Numbered from the stretch's first letter, positions 12,801 to 23,067 are shown. The stretch is DNA of 64,000 nt from Acanthaster planci (GCF_001949145.1 NW_019091380.1:2778691-2842690); one strand, 5' to 3'. Program-made: numbers and translations. The notes: generated by a model from the sequence alone, not told the origin.

Positions 12801-15800
12801 GCCTCATTGCCATAGGAAGGCACACATGTATGTAAACAAAGCGTGATGTCGTTATGTTACAGTTCTGTTTCAAAACGCCAATTTTCCTTTATTTCTCCTA
12901 GGTTCTCTCTGTCTGCCCGGTACTTCACCGAGCCCATGTGCATGCTGGAGCTGCCCGAGGGCATGCGGCCTCCACCCCCGGAGCCTGAGCCGGAACCTGC
13001 CCCCCAGGAACCGGAGGCCCCTGTGGACGGCCACCCCATCGCTGAGGAGGCCCCACCCGCTGAGGAGCCTGCTGCAGTGGCTGAGGAAGCTGCCCCCGCT
13101 GAGGAGTCGGCCCCGCCCGCCAGTGATGATGCGGCACCAGAAACAAGGACAGAGACAACGACAGTGGTGGTACAGGAGACTGACATGGATGACCCCATGA
13201 TGATTCAGAGTGAGTAACTGGTATTTGAATTTAAAAAAAAAAATTCCACAATTTGTGATCTGCTCAGTTAAAATGATTCATAAGGCCTTCTTTTTTCAGT
13301 CACTTTGTTTCAGTTTACATTAGAAAGAGCAGAGAAAGTTGAGCATTTGTGTTGATGAATCTCTCAGTTTGAAAATGGACATTACTTGGGTGAAAAATGT
13401 CGAGGGCTCCTATCGATTTACACTGTGTTAGATTCTTATCAAAGTCTTTAACTTTTTAGTGGCTCATGCGACTGAGAACTCTTTTTCACAGAGTTGTTCA
13501 CATTCTGCTTTGCTGAAAGGGCCAAACTGTAAAATGTGTGTTTTTTACCAAACTGTCTGCATTTTGAGTAGTTTGACATTTTCCTCAAAGTCACCATTAA
13601 GAGGTTTTACTTGGATCACTCGTATCTCACAGCATTTAATGGATGCCATCCCAGCTACCTGTCTTGTCGTTTTGACGGGAAATAACCGCCTAGTGAGGGC
13701 ACACCAAACTAATTGCCCTCAACGGTCCATCATTAGTTGTAATTTTGTGCAGTATTTGTTCAGAAGGTGTGGTTGTACACTGGCCACAGCTGATGGGGTC
13801 CAAACTAGGCTGGCTAGTTTGGACGGTCAAGAATTACAATTCCAGCCTGACCAGTTGAATCTTTTGTTTGCCCACTTGATCAGGTGGGACTACAGTGAAG
13901 ACGGTGAAAACATCCAGCACCACTGTGGTCAAGACAGAGCGGACACTCATCTCATCATCCAGCTCTGGCGATCAGAAGGTGGTCAAGACGACAGAGGAGA
14001 CTGTGATCACTAGCGGTGGGGATCACCAGACTCCAGAGGGTAAGAAGACGACTGAGTCCTAACCCTGTCCTTCCCAGACCCTTGAAAATCCATGAAGTTG
14101 GTTTCATAGTTTTTCACTGGATTGAGGACAGCTGAGCAGCTGTTTCTTCACAGGAGCTTTAGTGCCTCTTAAATCTTGAGCTACAAGGAACATGTCATTT
14201 AGTTTCTTACGACTAGTAGATTTTGTAGATTTGTGCAGGGGCCTCCCAAGAGAGCCTGGAAAGCGAGAGTGAACCCTTATGTACCTGACACTTCAAACCA
14301 TTGGAGGATTTAGGACTTAAGGATTAAATGAGCCTTCTGTTAAAATGTTGTTTACTGACAGGAGTACTCAGACAGAAAACCACTCCACAAGTTGCTTGTT
14401 GGAGATGAATTTTTCAATTTCTTGGTAGCCAAGAGTTTATCTGAAAAGAAGTGATTGTCGAAAGAAGTGATTGGTGTCAGGTGGAAGCTTTCTGAGAAAG
14501 AGTTATTTTCAGAAAATCACAGTAGACTGCCGAAGTAGTCTAGAATTGTCATAAGATGACAGGTAGCAAGGATCGAGGAAATGAATTTTTCTTCGAATCA
14601 CTTTTTGTGTATCTCTGTACTCTTCCATGTATGAAGACTGTTGACATCTTTTTGGAGTTACTTGAACTGAACGGTGCACTTTTTCAAACATTAAAAATTG
14701 GCCAAGCATTTCTGGACAAGTGAGGGCGCTTTTACTTTGACTTAAATCCAGGAAGACATGGTTCAGGCTGCATGTTTAAATTGTGAACCCCAAATTTGCT
14801 ATCTGGGAACATTTCTGTGAAAAGGATTTTTGCTGGATTATTGCCATATACTTACACAGCAATAAATTGCCAAAGAAAATAAAATCTGCCAAAACAGTGG
14901 TTAGAAAAGTCTAGAAATTTTCTGTGCACAAATCAGTGCAACATTGAGATTCAGTGCCTTGAATGACATCATAGTTCTGCTCATGAATATGCAAATTGCA
15001 TTAGCATATAACCAAAAAAGCATCAAAATATGGGTTAAAATTGCAAAACAAAAATTTGAAATAAGGTTAATTGAATCCCAATGATGCAATTTCAAGGGGT
15101 TTTAATAAAATTTATAAAAATATTTCTATTTCTTGGTTCCTTGGAAGTAACTCTCAGCAATATTGTCAGAGAAGCTGAGAAAACAATACTTGAGTAAGAA
15201 ATTGTTGTAGCGTATCAAGGATAAGCAGTAAGCGTGGAAATTTCACCAAATTCTTGACCACATGTAGAAAATCAGCTTATCAGAAGAAAGATACCAGTTG
15301 GTGTATTGTGCATCCTTGTTGTCCAATTTGGGCTTTGCAATGCAATGTGGTGATAAGTCTTAGCCACGCAGTACCCTTGTGTCACATGAAATCATGTTTG
15401 TGGAAACCGTGATCTAACAACAGTGCATGTTGTATGTACTAGCATGGTGAGATCAGTAGGACTTGTCAGGGGGAATTAACCTTGTGGACGCACGTTGGAA
15501 TGCATACTGTTTTAATCACAGTCGTCATTGTGTTGCGTTTCAAATGGAATATTAACATTTAAATGCCATACTCATTCAGTGAGAGAGAGAGTGTACCAGA
15601 CACTTCATTTGTTGGTGATTAATACAGTCACACATACATGTAATGTAGGTTTGGGAGGTTTGATAGTTTCTGGACCTGGCCTTTTTTCTTTCCTTCATAA
15701 AAATCATTGCAACCTTTTAAAGTTGGCATGTAAAGATTAGAAAACAACATTAATACCCCTGGGGTGGGTATACACAAACAAAAAGTCACACATCCAAAGG

Positions 15801-18800
15801 TTTGCAAGTACGTTGACAGATATTGCTGTACGGTGTTTACTTTCTCATCTCATTTCCAGGCATCATTAAAATGATGTCATGAGCAGGGTTCTAGCCGCCG
15901 TGGGCGGTGCCAGGCAGCACCACCCGGTACTGCAAATTTCCGCCCGGCACTCAGGGTTGAAATTGGCTGTGCCACCCAGCACGGATTTTCCAAAAAATGA
16001 ACCGAAATATTACTGAAAATTTAAATGTACCAATTCAAAAAAAGATTTATTTCAAGCATCAGAAGGCATTAAGAACTACGCTCACTATGCTTTGTAATCC
16101 AAAAATTTTACCCGGCACTAAAATGGTCCCAGCTAGAACACTGGTCACGAGCAATCCCCGGGGTAGGGAATCTCTTTGTTACGACCTGTCATCACTGTGT
16201 TTTGAGCCATGAATGATGGAAACTGCCATCAGTAATCACGATCAAGAGAGTTGAAAGCAAAAACCTGGCCGATATTTTCATTCCATCCCTGTCCACAGTC
16301 TGACAATATCCACAATGCTACACGAAATGCAAACATGTACATGTATACCACAATGAACATTCAAATGCACATGTGACCATTTCATTCCCAGCACCCATAA
16401 TTCCCTGCCTGTGACAGCTTCAGAAACCATGGAGCATGCCGGATCTCTTTTTGCACGAGACAGTTTTATCACATGATATGTTGCCATGTCACTCTCTTTT
16501 GTACCGGTACATCATTAACCATGGTACAGGGCCATTGTCTGGATCGAGTGGTGGTTGCTACTCATAATGACGAGACCGATTCCTCCGGTCATTTCCCAAG
16601 TATTGACCACTGTGAGAGATACACATATACACCCATAGTAATGTAAAGATACTGTGTTGCTGGAATCATTTTGTGCACGGACGATAGTTAGTTCAAGTTT
16701 TTGGTCCTAGTGTGGAGGCTTCTGCCATGGCCGTGTTTTGCCCTGATGTTCCATGCCCCAGGGGCCACTGTATGTTTTGATTAGACCCTCTCAGTGGTGG
16801 TGAGCTACATGGAGGTCGACAGCAAATTTGATTTTGCCTATAGAACAGCATTTGTGTGCAGGAGCTTGTCAATGGAGCTAATTTCCTGTAACACAGGTTC
16901 TTCACAAGCTAAATTGGATGTTTGTGGTACCCTGTTTGCTGCAAATACAGCTCTAGTTCCAAGCCTGCTTAAACCTACTTCTGTTTGAACCTCCCAACCC
17001 TGGATACATGTATGAGGCATTAGGAAAGTAATTCTGAGGAAAAAAACCATGTAGATATAACAACCGTACTAATTCTGTCTTAACCTTAACCCCACTCTCT
17101 CCCCACCTCCATCTCAACATCTTCTCCCCCTCCCCCCACCCCTTGTCCCAACTCGGGGTCGTACCCACCGACCCGTCCGAGCAGAGCTGCACAATGAGGT
17201 GGATGAGCTCCTGGCCAAGATCCCCAACATCAGCGTGAACCTGGAGGGGGATACGGAGGAGAACCCGGACATCACCTTGGATGAGGTCAGGGAGTACGGG
17301 TGAGTCCCCATGCTAGGCCGAGGGGCAAGAGGGATGGGTACCTACCCAGACTGGTAGACTTGATCGTGTACATCAGGCCCGACAACCCGGCCTGGATTAA
17401 GTGTACTACAATGCTCCAAAGACCCTTCTTGTCCTAGGTGATATCCCCAATTCCATGAAGCATAGTACAGATCTGGAACCTCGCATTTAATTTGATGCCA
17501 AGCTGTGTAAAGCTTATACAGTTACTGGTTCGAAGCCTTCCCAAAATAAGAAATTCAGATTTCGAAATTTCTTTTCCCGCGTGTTCATAAATGCGTTTTT
17601 GTGGTACACCATTATTTTTTCACAGGCCCTCAAAATTTCCACAGGCTTTCAATTTTTCATAGACCCTAGGCACAGTGTAAAATCTGGCCTGGTAGCATCC
17701 CAATGACAGCCTTGATGTTCACATCTATTAGACTGGACTAGCACAGTCTCAAGTACTGAAAAGGGGCACACTATTCCTGTCAGGGTAGGAGCCCACATTA
17801 CAAGTCATGAGGACACTCACTTGAAGGCACTTCTTACAGGGAAAAACGTTCAGGCATTTAAATAATGGGACCAGATCAGGCAATAATCAGGCCAGAGGGC
17901 CATTTGACATGAGGCAAATTTGCCATGTCAGCTGTAAGCAGGAAGCACCATGTTGCAATGAATGGGGCATAATTGCGCTCAAACACAGCATGACAAGCCA
18001 AATAACATTAGGATCTTGTCAAGAAAGGTACATATGCACTGTTTACTAGTAAGCCTGCGGAGGAACACTGTGGGTAAATATGAGTGATGAAAGACACACT
18101 AAGAAACACACAGAATAAAGACAGTCATTCACAAGTGATGATTATCCGCCTCTAGCGGAAGCACCCCTTCAGAGACTCGTTGGTCAGGAGTGTTCAGTTT
18201 GTTGATTGCGATGTGACCGTGATGCGTGCATTTCTTAGTCGTTCATGAACCAACGAAGCTCCCTCTCTTGGTCTGGCTTGAGGCCCTTACACTGAGACAG
18301 AAAAGTGTGTCACAAAGGTCATAAAAATACTTTGCTCTGCTGCAGATTTCCAGCTCGACTCACTCTACACCGCCAAAATACATCCATTTCCATATCAATA
18401 ACATTGTCTTTTTTTCCGTTTTACATGTTTTGATGTCAACAGCAAAGATGAGCAAGGTAAGCCACATTAAATCTTCTCACTCCACTCTCTCCAACCCAAC
18501 ATTATTAACTTGTCGTCTCACCATTCACAGTCTCACCATTTCAAAGCGTCACTCTTGTCCAGGTCCGTTGTGCCTTTAGTCTGTCTGCCTAGAGCAAGGG
18601 AAGCAAATTGGCAAATTGTCTTACCGAACATTGAACCCTGTCCTTTGATTGCTGTGTTAGTTGTATCCACTTGAAAAAGATGTACATTGACGGCAGTGTG
18701 AAGCCCAATCACAATTTTTATTCTGTAATCCTTACCTTTCAAAACCACATATTTTAGATATCATAACCACCTGCAAGTTATTCACACTGAAGTTTAGTTT

Positions 18801-21800
18801 ATATGAGCTGTGATACTGGCATTTCTTCGTCGTCGTCCATTTGATTTTGCTCAAGATTTGACTTGTTATTGGCAAGATTACAACTTATCAGTAGTGTATG
18901 GTGGTGGCTTTGAATGAACCCTCCTTTTCTACGAAAAAATCCTTGAAAGTTATCCCAAGATTCTCACTAGTTTTGGATTTGTCTTTGGGGGACATTTAAA
19001 ATGCACCCGATTGCAGGATTTGATGTCCTTTTTACAAATTTCCTGGGAGAAAAATGTCCTCGAACCCCCCTGTCTTGGGATCCTTGAAGAATTAAAAGAA
19101 ATGTAAATTAAATGTATTAGTAAAAAAAAATAATTCTGAAAATAAAACCGTTTGGAAGGCAATCTGTTTCACCAAAAAAGTTCTTTTATTTTCGGAAGAA
19201 GGCCCTAAGCCTATTTTTGAAATATGTCACGATTGCAGTAAGTACCTAAAGGCACTGAGCTGACGATATATTGTACATTGGATTAGGTGGAATCAAGATA
19301 GATCCTAGCCCCTAAAAATGCCCAGACAAGTTATACACAAGCATTGTTCATGTACATGTAGGTTCCATTAGGTCAAAGGTCCTTGTCAAAAAGAGTTTTT
19401 GTCACATGTTCCAAGGGGACCAAGGACCTTTATGAGGGGAGAGGGTTACTAGGTCATTTGTTAGTAGTCAGATTATGTGCTATGAAATAGTGTATATGTT
19501 TGCTACCAACTTCATATCAAAGGAGTTTGAAACTGATGGTTGTCCTTATTTCTTTGTATGCACTTCCTGTCTTCCATTTTGGTTGAAAAAATTACCAATA
19601 CAAATCTGTCACGACCATGCAATGTCACAGTCACAAAATTCTAGATGGCGAGTGTTGACAATTTGAAACAGGACTCTTTAAGTCTCCATTTTGGTACAGT
19701 GTCACAGACTGTGCAAAAAGCGACACTAGTGATATTTGCTTCAATAAACCAAGGAAGTTGGTAGGACCTTTTTCCTCACTAATTATTTATTCCCAAGGAA
19801 ACGATTTGCCACCAAATGAGAGATAGGGACACGTTAGAAAGCTCAATTGATGAATTGAATCAGAATTTAAAAGTCTTAAGTGCCAAATTGCCATGCAAAA
19901 CTATTGTTCTTCATGAATTGTAAACAGACTCGATCAGAGCTGTTTATAAAGAGAGTTGCAACAGGAGTGTCTCAATCGTTGGAACCTAAAATGGTAGATT
20001 ACGCATCAGCATACAAATGCTGCTTGCTTTACTTCACACATAATGAACAGCCATTTTAGTTCCAAAGCCTGAAGTTGGCACTACTCTATCTATATGCAGC
20101 TCTGGACTCAATAATTGTGCCAAAGGCTCCCCAGGGGTGCAGCCAGTTAGCTTGCAGTTAGAATGTACTGACCAAGACTGAATAACCAGGCTTTCATTAA
20201 AGTCTGTACCATCAACCGTTAATTAGCAATGTTTGTCGCATCATGTTGTTATTGCTTTGAAATTCCCCAAGAGATTGAGTCACTGGGATGGCAGGATATT
20301 GAATGAAGGATGAGGGATTATTTGACGATCCTGTCAGGCCATGGCCACCATGATGAAATTAAAAGATTACTGTTATCTGGGGAAAAGTAAAGACACACTC
20401 ACCCACCCACACAAAGCCAAGATCATTTACCATTGCTGTAGGTGGCTAGGTTACTGTCAGGAATGTGTAGACTCATCATTTAGAAAATGAGACCAATTTT
20501 CCCTGATGTTCCTTTGTTGGGGAGGAGTTACGGTAGTGTTCTTTGTCCTCAAATTGGATTTGGCAGTTTTGCTAACCATTTTATAGCATGTGTCACGTTG
20601 ATCTAACCAACAATTGTAGGTCGTTTTTTGTCATTTTCTACTACCGCAGCAGATCAATGTCTCATTCCTCTCATCTTAGTTCCTCGACCATTTCAGAGTT
20701 GCCACCACGCTGGTACCTGCTCATTGCCCGAGCTCAAAATACAAGATAATATTTCTGTAGCCTTGTATTCACAGCCTATTAGATATCACAGGGTCAGATA
20801 TTATGGTAGGAGCGAACACAATGCATGTTAATTGACGTTAAGTCATATAGGCAAGTTTTTGTTTGGGTTTGGTCTTTTTGTGTGTGTTTCTGTTTCTTGC
20901 ATTCTTTTGGTTCCTGATTCAGAAGGAGTATCCTTCAACACCTCCGTTACAATTATCATACAATATAAAATTCTAGGATGCCATACCACACGAACCAGAG
21001 TAAGCTCTGTGTCAGCAAGCTGCTTGTGACTCTCTTATAACATTCTCATCTGTGACGATGTATTGATAGTTGCAGTCCAGAGAATTTGAGCAGAATTTTT
21101 TTTCTGTCGGGGCCATTCACTAGAATGGGTCCAGAGATTGCGCATACCAGCCTTCCGTGTCAAGTCACTGAGGGTTGGGGTCACTCATGAAGAGTTTACT
21201 GTTGCAGTGTAGGTTCACTCAGGAAGCTGCAAGAAACAAACTGGATGAGAGCATTCACAGACCTGCAGAAAGCAGTGCATGAAGCTTCCACAGAGCTACT
21301 TGGCAGTAGGCTTTATGCTGTAGTGTATAACATGACTGCTCATTCACGGTCACGTAGAGAGTTATAATCAAAGAGGAAATTGTGTAGCCTGTAAATTTGT
21401 ATGCTGCATAAGAAATCTAGATTGTGTTCGCTGCCATGTTTAGCCTTAGTTTCCATGCAGTCATTAACCCTGTCAATTCCATCTAGGCTTTTTTCACACC
21501 CTTTCACAACATTGCATGAAGCAGTAACATGATCTCAACTTTCCCCTGGGGAAAAAAAGCAAGTCCACTCTCTCACTGAATAAGTAGCATTTTGAATGGA
21601 TTTTTAAATTTCTGAACTGATTTTGTACTGTATTGGGGAGAGCAATGAACAAAAAATACTAGAATGGTTGTCTTGCCTAACAAGCAGACGTGGCATCCTT
21701 GGTGATACGGTCTATGTTAAGCAAACAATTTGGTTATGACAGTCAACATATTTGGAGTACCTACCATGCTGCCTTGGGATATCCAGGGTCTAGGGCCAAA

Positions 21801-23067
21801 AGGTGCACTTTGACCAATAGCTGTCAGTGCTGGTACCCTGAATCAAAGGTTGCCAGCAACCCGTAGATATTGTCTAATGTTCACAGTCAATGCTGTAATA
21901 TTTCAAAAGTGACCACCAAGTGTCCTGCTGGAGATACCAACTACAAATACAAGTAGATCTCCTTCAAGTCAGCATTGAGTGCTTGAAAGGCTTTATTTTT
22001 TAGTGGTTTTGAGAACTTTTTGGAACAGAAATCATCTTCCCCCCTCTACTTTTGCTCATTGCCTTGCTGCCAATGTTCTCTCTTCTTTTTTTTCCCAGTA
22101 CTTCCATGTTAGTGGGGATTGAACTTTGTACGTTATTAATTGGATTAAAATGCTTCGTGGTGGTGCGTGTGTGTGTACAAGTCTGAGTTTGTTTGAAAGT
22201 GGACAATTTGACAAATTATAGTTGATGAGGATCGAGGGTAGGCCTTTTTTTTTAGTTAGTTAATCATCATTGGACCAACTTAGAACATCCTGACGGACTG
22301 AGCAGCATTCTGCTTTCTGAAATCTGGGCAGTTTTTGCATTTAATTGATGCCTCTTTATCTATTCAAATATCTATAGACCTATTTGAATCCAACAGTCAA
22401 AGGCTGGAATAAAATATCTTTCGTTCACTGCTCGAGCAAGATCTCTTGGCTTTGGTCAAAATCAGCCATACTGACACATTTGCACGGATTTCTCTGCTCT
22501 TCAGACAAGCTTCATTAAATGGATATTTCACATGGCAGATACATCAGGTAACCCTGATTTTGTAGACGGAGTGCCAAGTGCCAAAGAACTCTGTTGCTCA
22601 ACTCACAGGAAAAAAGAAATAATAAATTCTGTACATACCTGTTTGTGATAAATAAACAATGAATTTCATTTGAATGGGCATGCACCTTGGTGTGAGACAC
22701 ACAAGCACGGCCACAGAAGGACTGTGGAGCTCAAGTGCCCAGAAGTTGTATACATTTCCTGACTTTCTGCCTGGTTCAGACTAGAGTAAAAAGATTCCAG
22801 GCTCTCAGTTGAACAAGAATTGGGACCCACACTGAAGACTATAATTTGTCAAGAGGTCCTGCATATCATCTGTCAGTTGGTCAGGCTGTCTGTTTGTTCG
22901 TCTCTTCGTGGCTGTGCTGTCTGTGATGTGTGCGTGTGTTTTTTTTCTGGACGACATCATGCGTAGCCTTGGTTGTTATTATCCCGTGTTTATCAGCAGC
23001 CGGTGAGGTGCACTCCGGGGACGCGTCGGCCGAGGTAAACCACGCAGCTGACGAGGTTAGCCTGTAG
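749..23067 (+). CDS. LLGL: Lethal giant larvae homologue (LLGL/l(2)gl), 3' part, 17 exons
   Basis: Cell-polarity scaffold at the basolateral cortex; family members bind PAR6/aPKC, myosin II and syntaxins. Exons: 749-800, 2492-2646, 3364-3436, 4151-4298, 5301-5522, 6223-6375, 7098-7547, 8086-8230, 8752-8868, 10074-10237, 11567-11672, 11894-12086, 12902-13209, 13884-14039, 17185-17299, 18443-18456, 22997-23067. All junctions are GT-AG and phases agree, giving 880 residues from a split Gly to a TAG. Family landmarks in order: [61 protein letters not shown], the basic loop with three serines (residues 370, 374, 378) spaced like the aPKC sites of animal [27 protein letters not shown] and [12 protein letters not shown]. 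The tail (about residues 675-815) is Pro/Glu/Ala- then Thr/Val/Lys-rich and longer than in vertebrate LLGL1. The N-terminal ~290 residues lie before the window. Family assignment is firm; the last two exons are less certain. Confidence 0.93.
2492..2646 (+). CDS. LLGL: LLGL exon ([14 protein letters not shown])
   Basis: 155 nt after TTTGCCAG, ending phase 1 at GTACGA. It encodes the LLGL hallmark [15 protein letters not shown], then a [13 protein letters not shown] strand. Very strong family match. Confidence 0.92.
3364..3436 (+). CDS. LLGL: LLGL exon ([15 protein letters not shown])
   Basis: 73 nt after CTTGTAG, ending phase 2 at GTGAGT. It encodes [20 protein letters not shown], matching the LLGL segment before GWP. 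Confidence 0.9.
4151..4298 (+). CDS. LLGL: LLGL exon (LHASAITC...AGEQQ)
   Basis: 148 nt after TTTCAG, ending phase 0 at GTAAGG. It encodes [20 protein letters not shown] and continues to [16 protein letters not shown], a conserved LLGL blade. Confidence 0.92.
5048..5115 (+). repeat. tRNA-derived sequence (SINE head or tRNA pseudogene)
   Basis: 68 nt that fold like a tRNA: a 7-bp acceptor stem (GGCTGGG with TCCAGTC), D-arm GCTC-AGTTGGTA-GAGC, and T-arm GCAGG-TTCAAAT-CCTAC with one mismatch. Box A and box B are recognisable. The anticodon arm is about five bases short and cannot form a normal 5-bp stem, so it is not a functional tRNA. It lies in an LLGL intron and explains a spurious reverse-strand frame. 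Confidence 0.8.
5301..5522 (+). CDS. LLGL: LLGL exon ([13 protein letters not shown])
   Basis: 222 nt, phase 0 at both ends; acceptor TGTGAAG, donor GTAAGA. It contains the WD-like [13 protein letters not shown] repeat, LYKLSTA and the WPPFRK motif that ends this LLGL segment. Confidence 0.94.
6223..6375 (+). CDS. LLGL: LLGL exon (DPRLGIQ...GGTAGQV)
   Basis: 153 nt, phase 0 at both ends; acceptor CACCCAG, donor GTAAGC. It encodes [18 protein letters not shown] and [13 protein letters not shown], as in vertebrate LLGL. Confidence 0.93.
7098..7547 (+). CDS. LLGL: LLGL exon with the aPKC-phosphorylation loop
   Basis: Largest exon, 450 nt, phase 0 at both ends. It encodes [29 protein letters not shown], then the basic loop [20 protein letters not shown]. 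The serine codons at 7401, 7413 and 7425 are four residues apart, as for the aPKC-phosphorylated serines of LLGL1. In the family this basic loop binds membrane phosphoinositides and is released on phosphorylation. A charged, Gly-rich linker follows. Confidence 0.95.
8086..8230 (+). CDS. LLGL: LLGL exon (RKIEARS...[10 protein letters not shown])
   Basis: 145 nt, ending phase 1 at GTAAGT. It encodes [11 protein letters not shown] and [13 protein letters not shown], matching LLGL RRIEPRS / VRCLYFA. Its last 48 bases plus the donor are duplicated 277 bp downstream in the intron. Confidence 0.92.
8183..8251 (+). repeat. Source copy of a 69-bp exon/intron duplication
   Basis: The last 48 bases of the LLGL exon ending at 8230, its GTAAGT donor and the next 15 bases. 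An identical 69-base copy occurs at 8460-8528. Confidence 0.9.
8460..8528 (+). repeat. Second copy of a 69-bp LLGL exon fragment with donor
   Basis: Base-for-base identical to 8183-8251 (offset 277). It lies within 24-base direct repeats, 8445-8468 and 8527-8550 (ACGCTGGACTCTAATC then CAGCATGG). It has no acceptor of its own, so it is probably non-coding intronic sequence. Confidence 0.9.
8752..8868 (+). CDS. LLGL: LLGL exon ([13 protein letters not shown])
   Basis: 117 nt, entering and leaving in phase 1; donor GTAAGA. It encodes [20 protein letters not shown], matching LLGL MWAGTNSGSV. Confidence 0.92.
8952..9172 (+). repeat. Dispersed repeat copy A (intronic)
   Basis: Diverged copy of 18142-18300. 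Matching blocks include GCAGAAGCACTCCCC, GTGCATTTCATAGTCGCTC and CCCTCTCTTCGTC. Family unknown. Confidence 0.55.
9904..9951 (+). repeat. Two-copy 21-bp tandem repeat
   Basis: ATCTTCATCATTTAGTCACAG occurs twice in direct succession within the LLGL intron. Confidence 0.8.
10074..10237 (+). CDS. LLGL: LLGL exon ([12 protein letters not shown]...CSEEQFK)
   Basis: 164 nt, ending phase 0 at GTAGGT. It encodes [24 protein letters not shown] and [12 protein letters not shown], typical of the LLGL C-terminal propeller. Confidence 0.92.
10715..10780 (+). repeat. Three-copy 21-bp tandem repeat
   Basis: TTTTGATACCTGAGTGACAA is repeated three times with a 21-base period and minor variation in the LLGL intron. 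Confidence 0.85.
11567..11672 (+). CDS. LLGL: LLGL exon ([13 protein letters not shown])
   Basis: 106 nt after TTATCCCAG, ending phase 1 at GTGAGT. It encodes [20 protein letters not shown] then SKVRKV, equivalent to LLGL KFKLTAHEG. Confidence 0.92.
11894..12086 (+). CDS. LLGL: LLGL exon ([11 protein letters not shown]...LLSPSELE)
   Basis: 193 nt, ending phase 2 at a weak donor (GTCGGT) required to preserve the frame into the next exon. It encodes [20 protein letters not shown] and [13 protein letters not shown]. The acceptor follows an unusual C7A6 run (CCCCCCCAAAAAAG). Confidence 0.9.
12518..12700 (+). mobile_element. Candidate MITE with ACCCCTTC inverted ends
   Basis: About 183 bp flanked by TA on each side. 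Left end ACCCCTTCACGG; right end, reverse complemented, ACCCCTTCGCTACGG. Internal arms also share GTGGTATGC / GCATACCAC. Probably a TA-inserting non-autonomous DNA transposon in an LLGL intron. Confidence 0.55.
12902..13209 (+). CDS. LLGL: LLGL exon with Pro/Glu/Ala-rich tail
   Basis: 308 nt, entering phase 2 and leaving phase 1 at GTGAGT. It starts [18 protein letters not shown], matching LLGL RFSLSARNITEPLC, then runs into an acidic Pro/Glu/Ala-rich low-complexity stretch with repeated EEAP/AEE motifs. GC-rich compared with the introns; the tail looks disordered. Confidence 0.9.
13884..14039 (+). CDS. LLGL: LLGL exon (Thr/Val/Lys-rich tail)
   Basis: 156 nt after TTGATCAG, phase 1 at both ends; donor GTAAGA. 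It encodes [17 protein letters not shown] and [14 protein letters not shown], a repetitive charged tail. I see no direct vertebrate LLGL equivalent; inclusion rests on splice sites, open frame and phase agreement with both neighbours. Confidence 0.75.
15884..16143 (+). mobile_element. hAT-type MITE with 8-bp target duplication
   Basis: 260 bp with ends CAGGGTTCTAGC and GCTAGAACACTG (inverted, one mismatch). Flanked by GTCATGAG (15876-15883) and GTCACGAG (16144-16151), an 8-bp target-site duplication with one change. CAG ends and 8-bp duplications are typical of hAT transposons. No transposase frame. Located in an LLGL intron. Confidence 0.8.
17185..17299 (+). CDS. LLGL: LLGL exon ([14 protein letters not shown]...TLDEVREY)
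   Basis: 115 nt entering phase 1, leaving phase 2 at GTGAGT. It encodes [18 protein letters not shown] and [10 protein letters not shown], which resembles the conserved vertebrate LLGL tail TVEDVKDF. The acceptor is GAGCAG, so the exon may start at 17182 or 17185 with no frame change. Confidence 0.8.
18142..18300 (+). repeat. Dispersed repeat copy B (intronic)
   Basis: Shorter relative of 8952-9172 with a deletion in its middle. Shares GGAAGCACCCCTTCA, GTGCATTTCTTAGTCGTTC and CCCTCTCTTGGTC. Confidence 0.55.
18443..18456 (+). CDS. LLGL: LLGL 14-nt microexon (KDEQ)
   Basis: A 14-base exon between AACAG and GTAAGC. It completes the Gly codon and adds KDEQ plus the first base of the next codon. 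It is the only piece I found that joins the phase-2 donor at 17299 to the last exon in an open frame. Confidence 0.55.
18457..22996 (+). other. Long LLGL intron
   Basis: 4.5 kb between the microexon and the terminal exon. Mostly AT-rich unique-looking sequence; holds the hAT-like MITE at 19935-20104. No other coding exon was recognised. Confidence 0.55.
19935..20104 (+). mobile_element. hAT-like MITE, family CAGAGCTG, copy 1
   Basis: 170-bp near-palindrome with ends CAGAGCTG and CAGCTCTG. Flanked by GACTCGAT (19927-19934) and GACTCAAT (20105-20112), an 8-bp duplication with one mismatch. The arms share GTTGGAACCTAAAATGG-type sequence with the copy at 30121-30303. Confidence 0.8.
22997..23067 (+). 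CDS. LLGL: LLGL terminal exon, isoform A
   Basis: After ATCAG (with a second CAG three bases on), reads [14 protein letters not shown] then NHAADEVSL and TAG at 23065-23067. The exon is GC-rich in an AT-rich neighbourhood and in phase with the microexon. A GTAAAC at 23035 could act as an internal donor to the exon at 28843. Confidence 0.6.

Noticed and set aside
12857-13198. Ser/Gly/Ala-rich reverse-strand frame
   Set aside because: Shadow of the GC-rich Pro/Glu/Ala-coding LLGL exon on the other strand.
13459-14013. 184-codon forward frame
   Set aside because: Runs through intron into the LLGL exon in the wrong frame; the exon reads coherently in another frame with matching splice phases.
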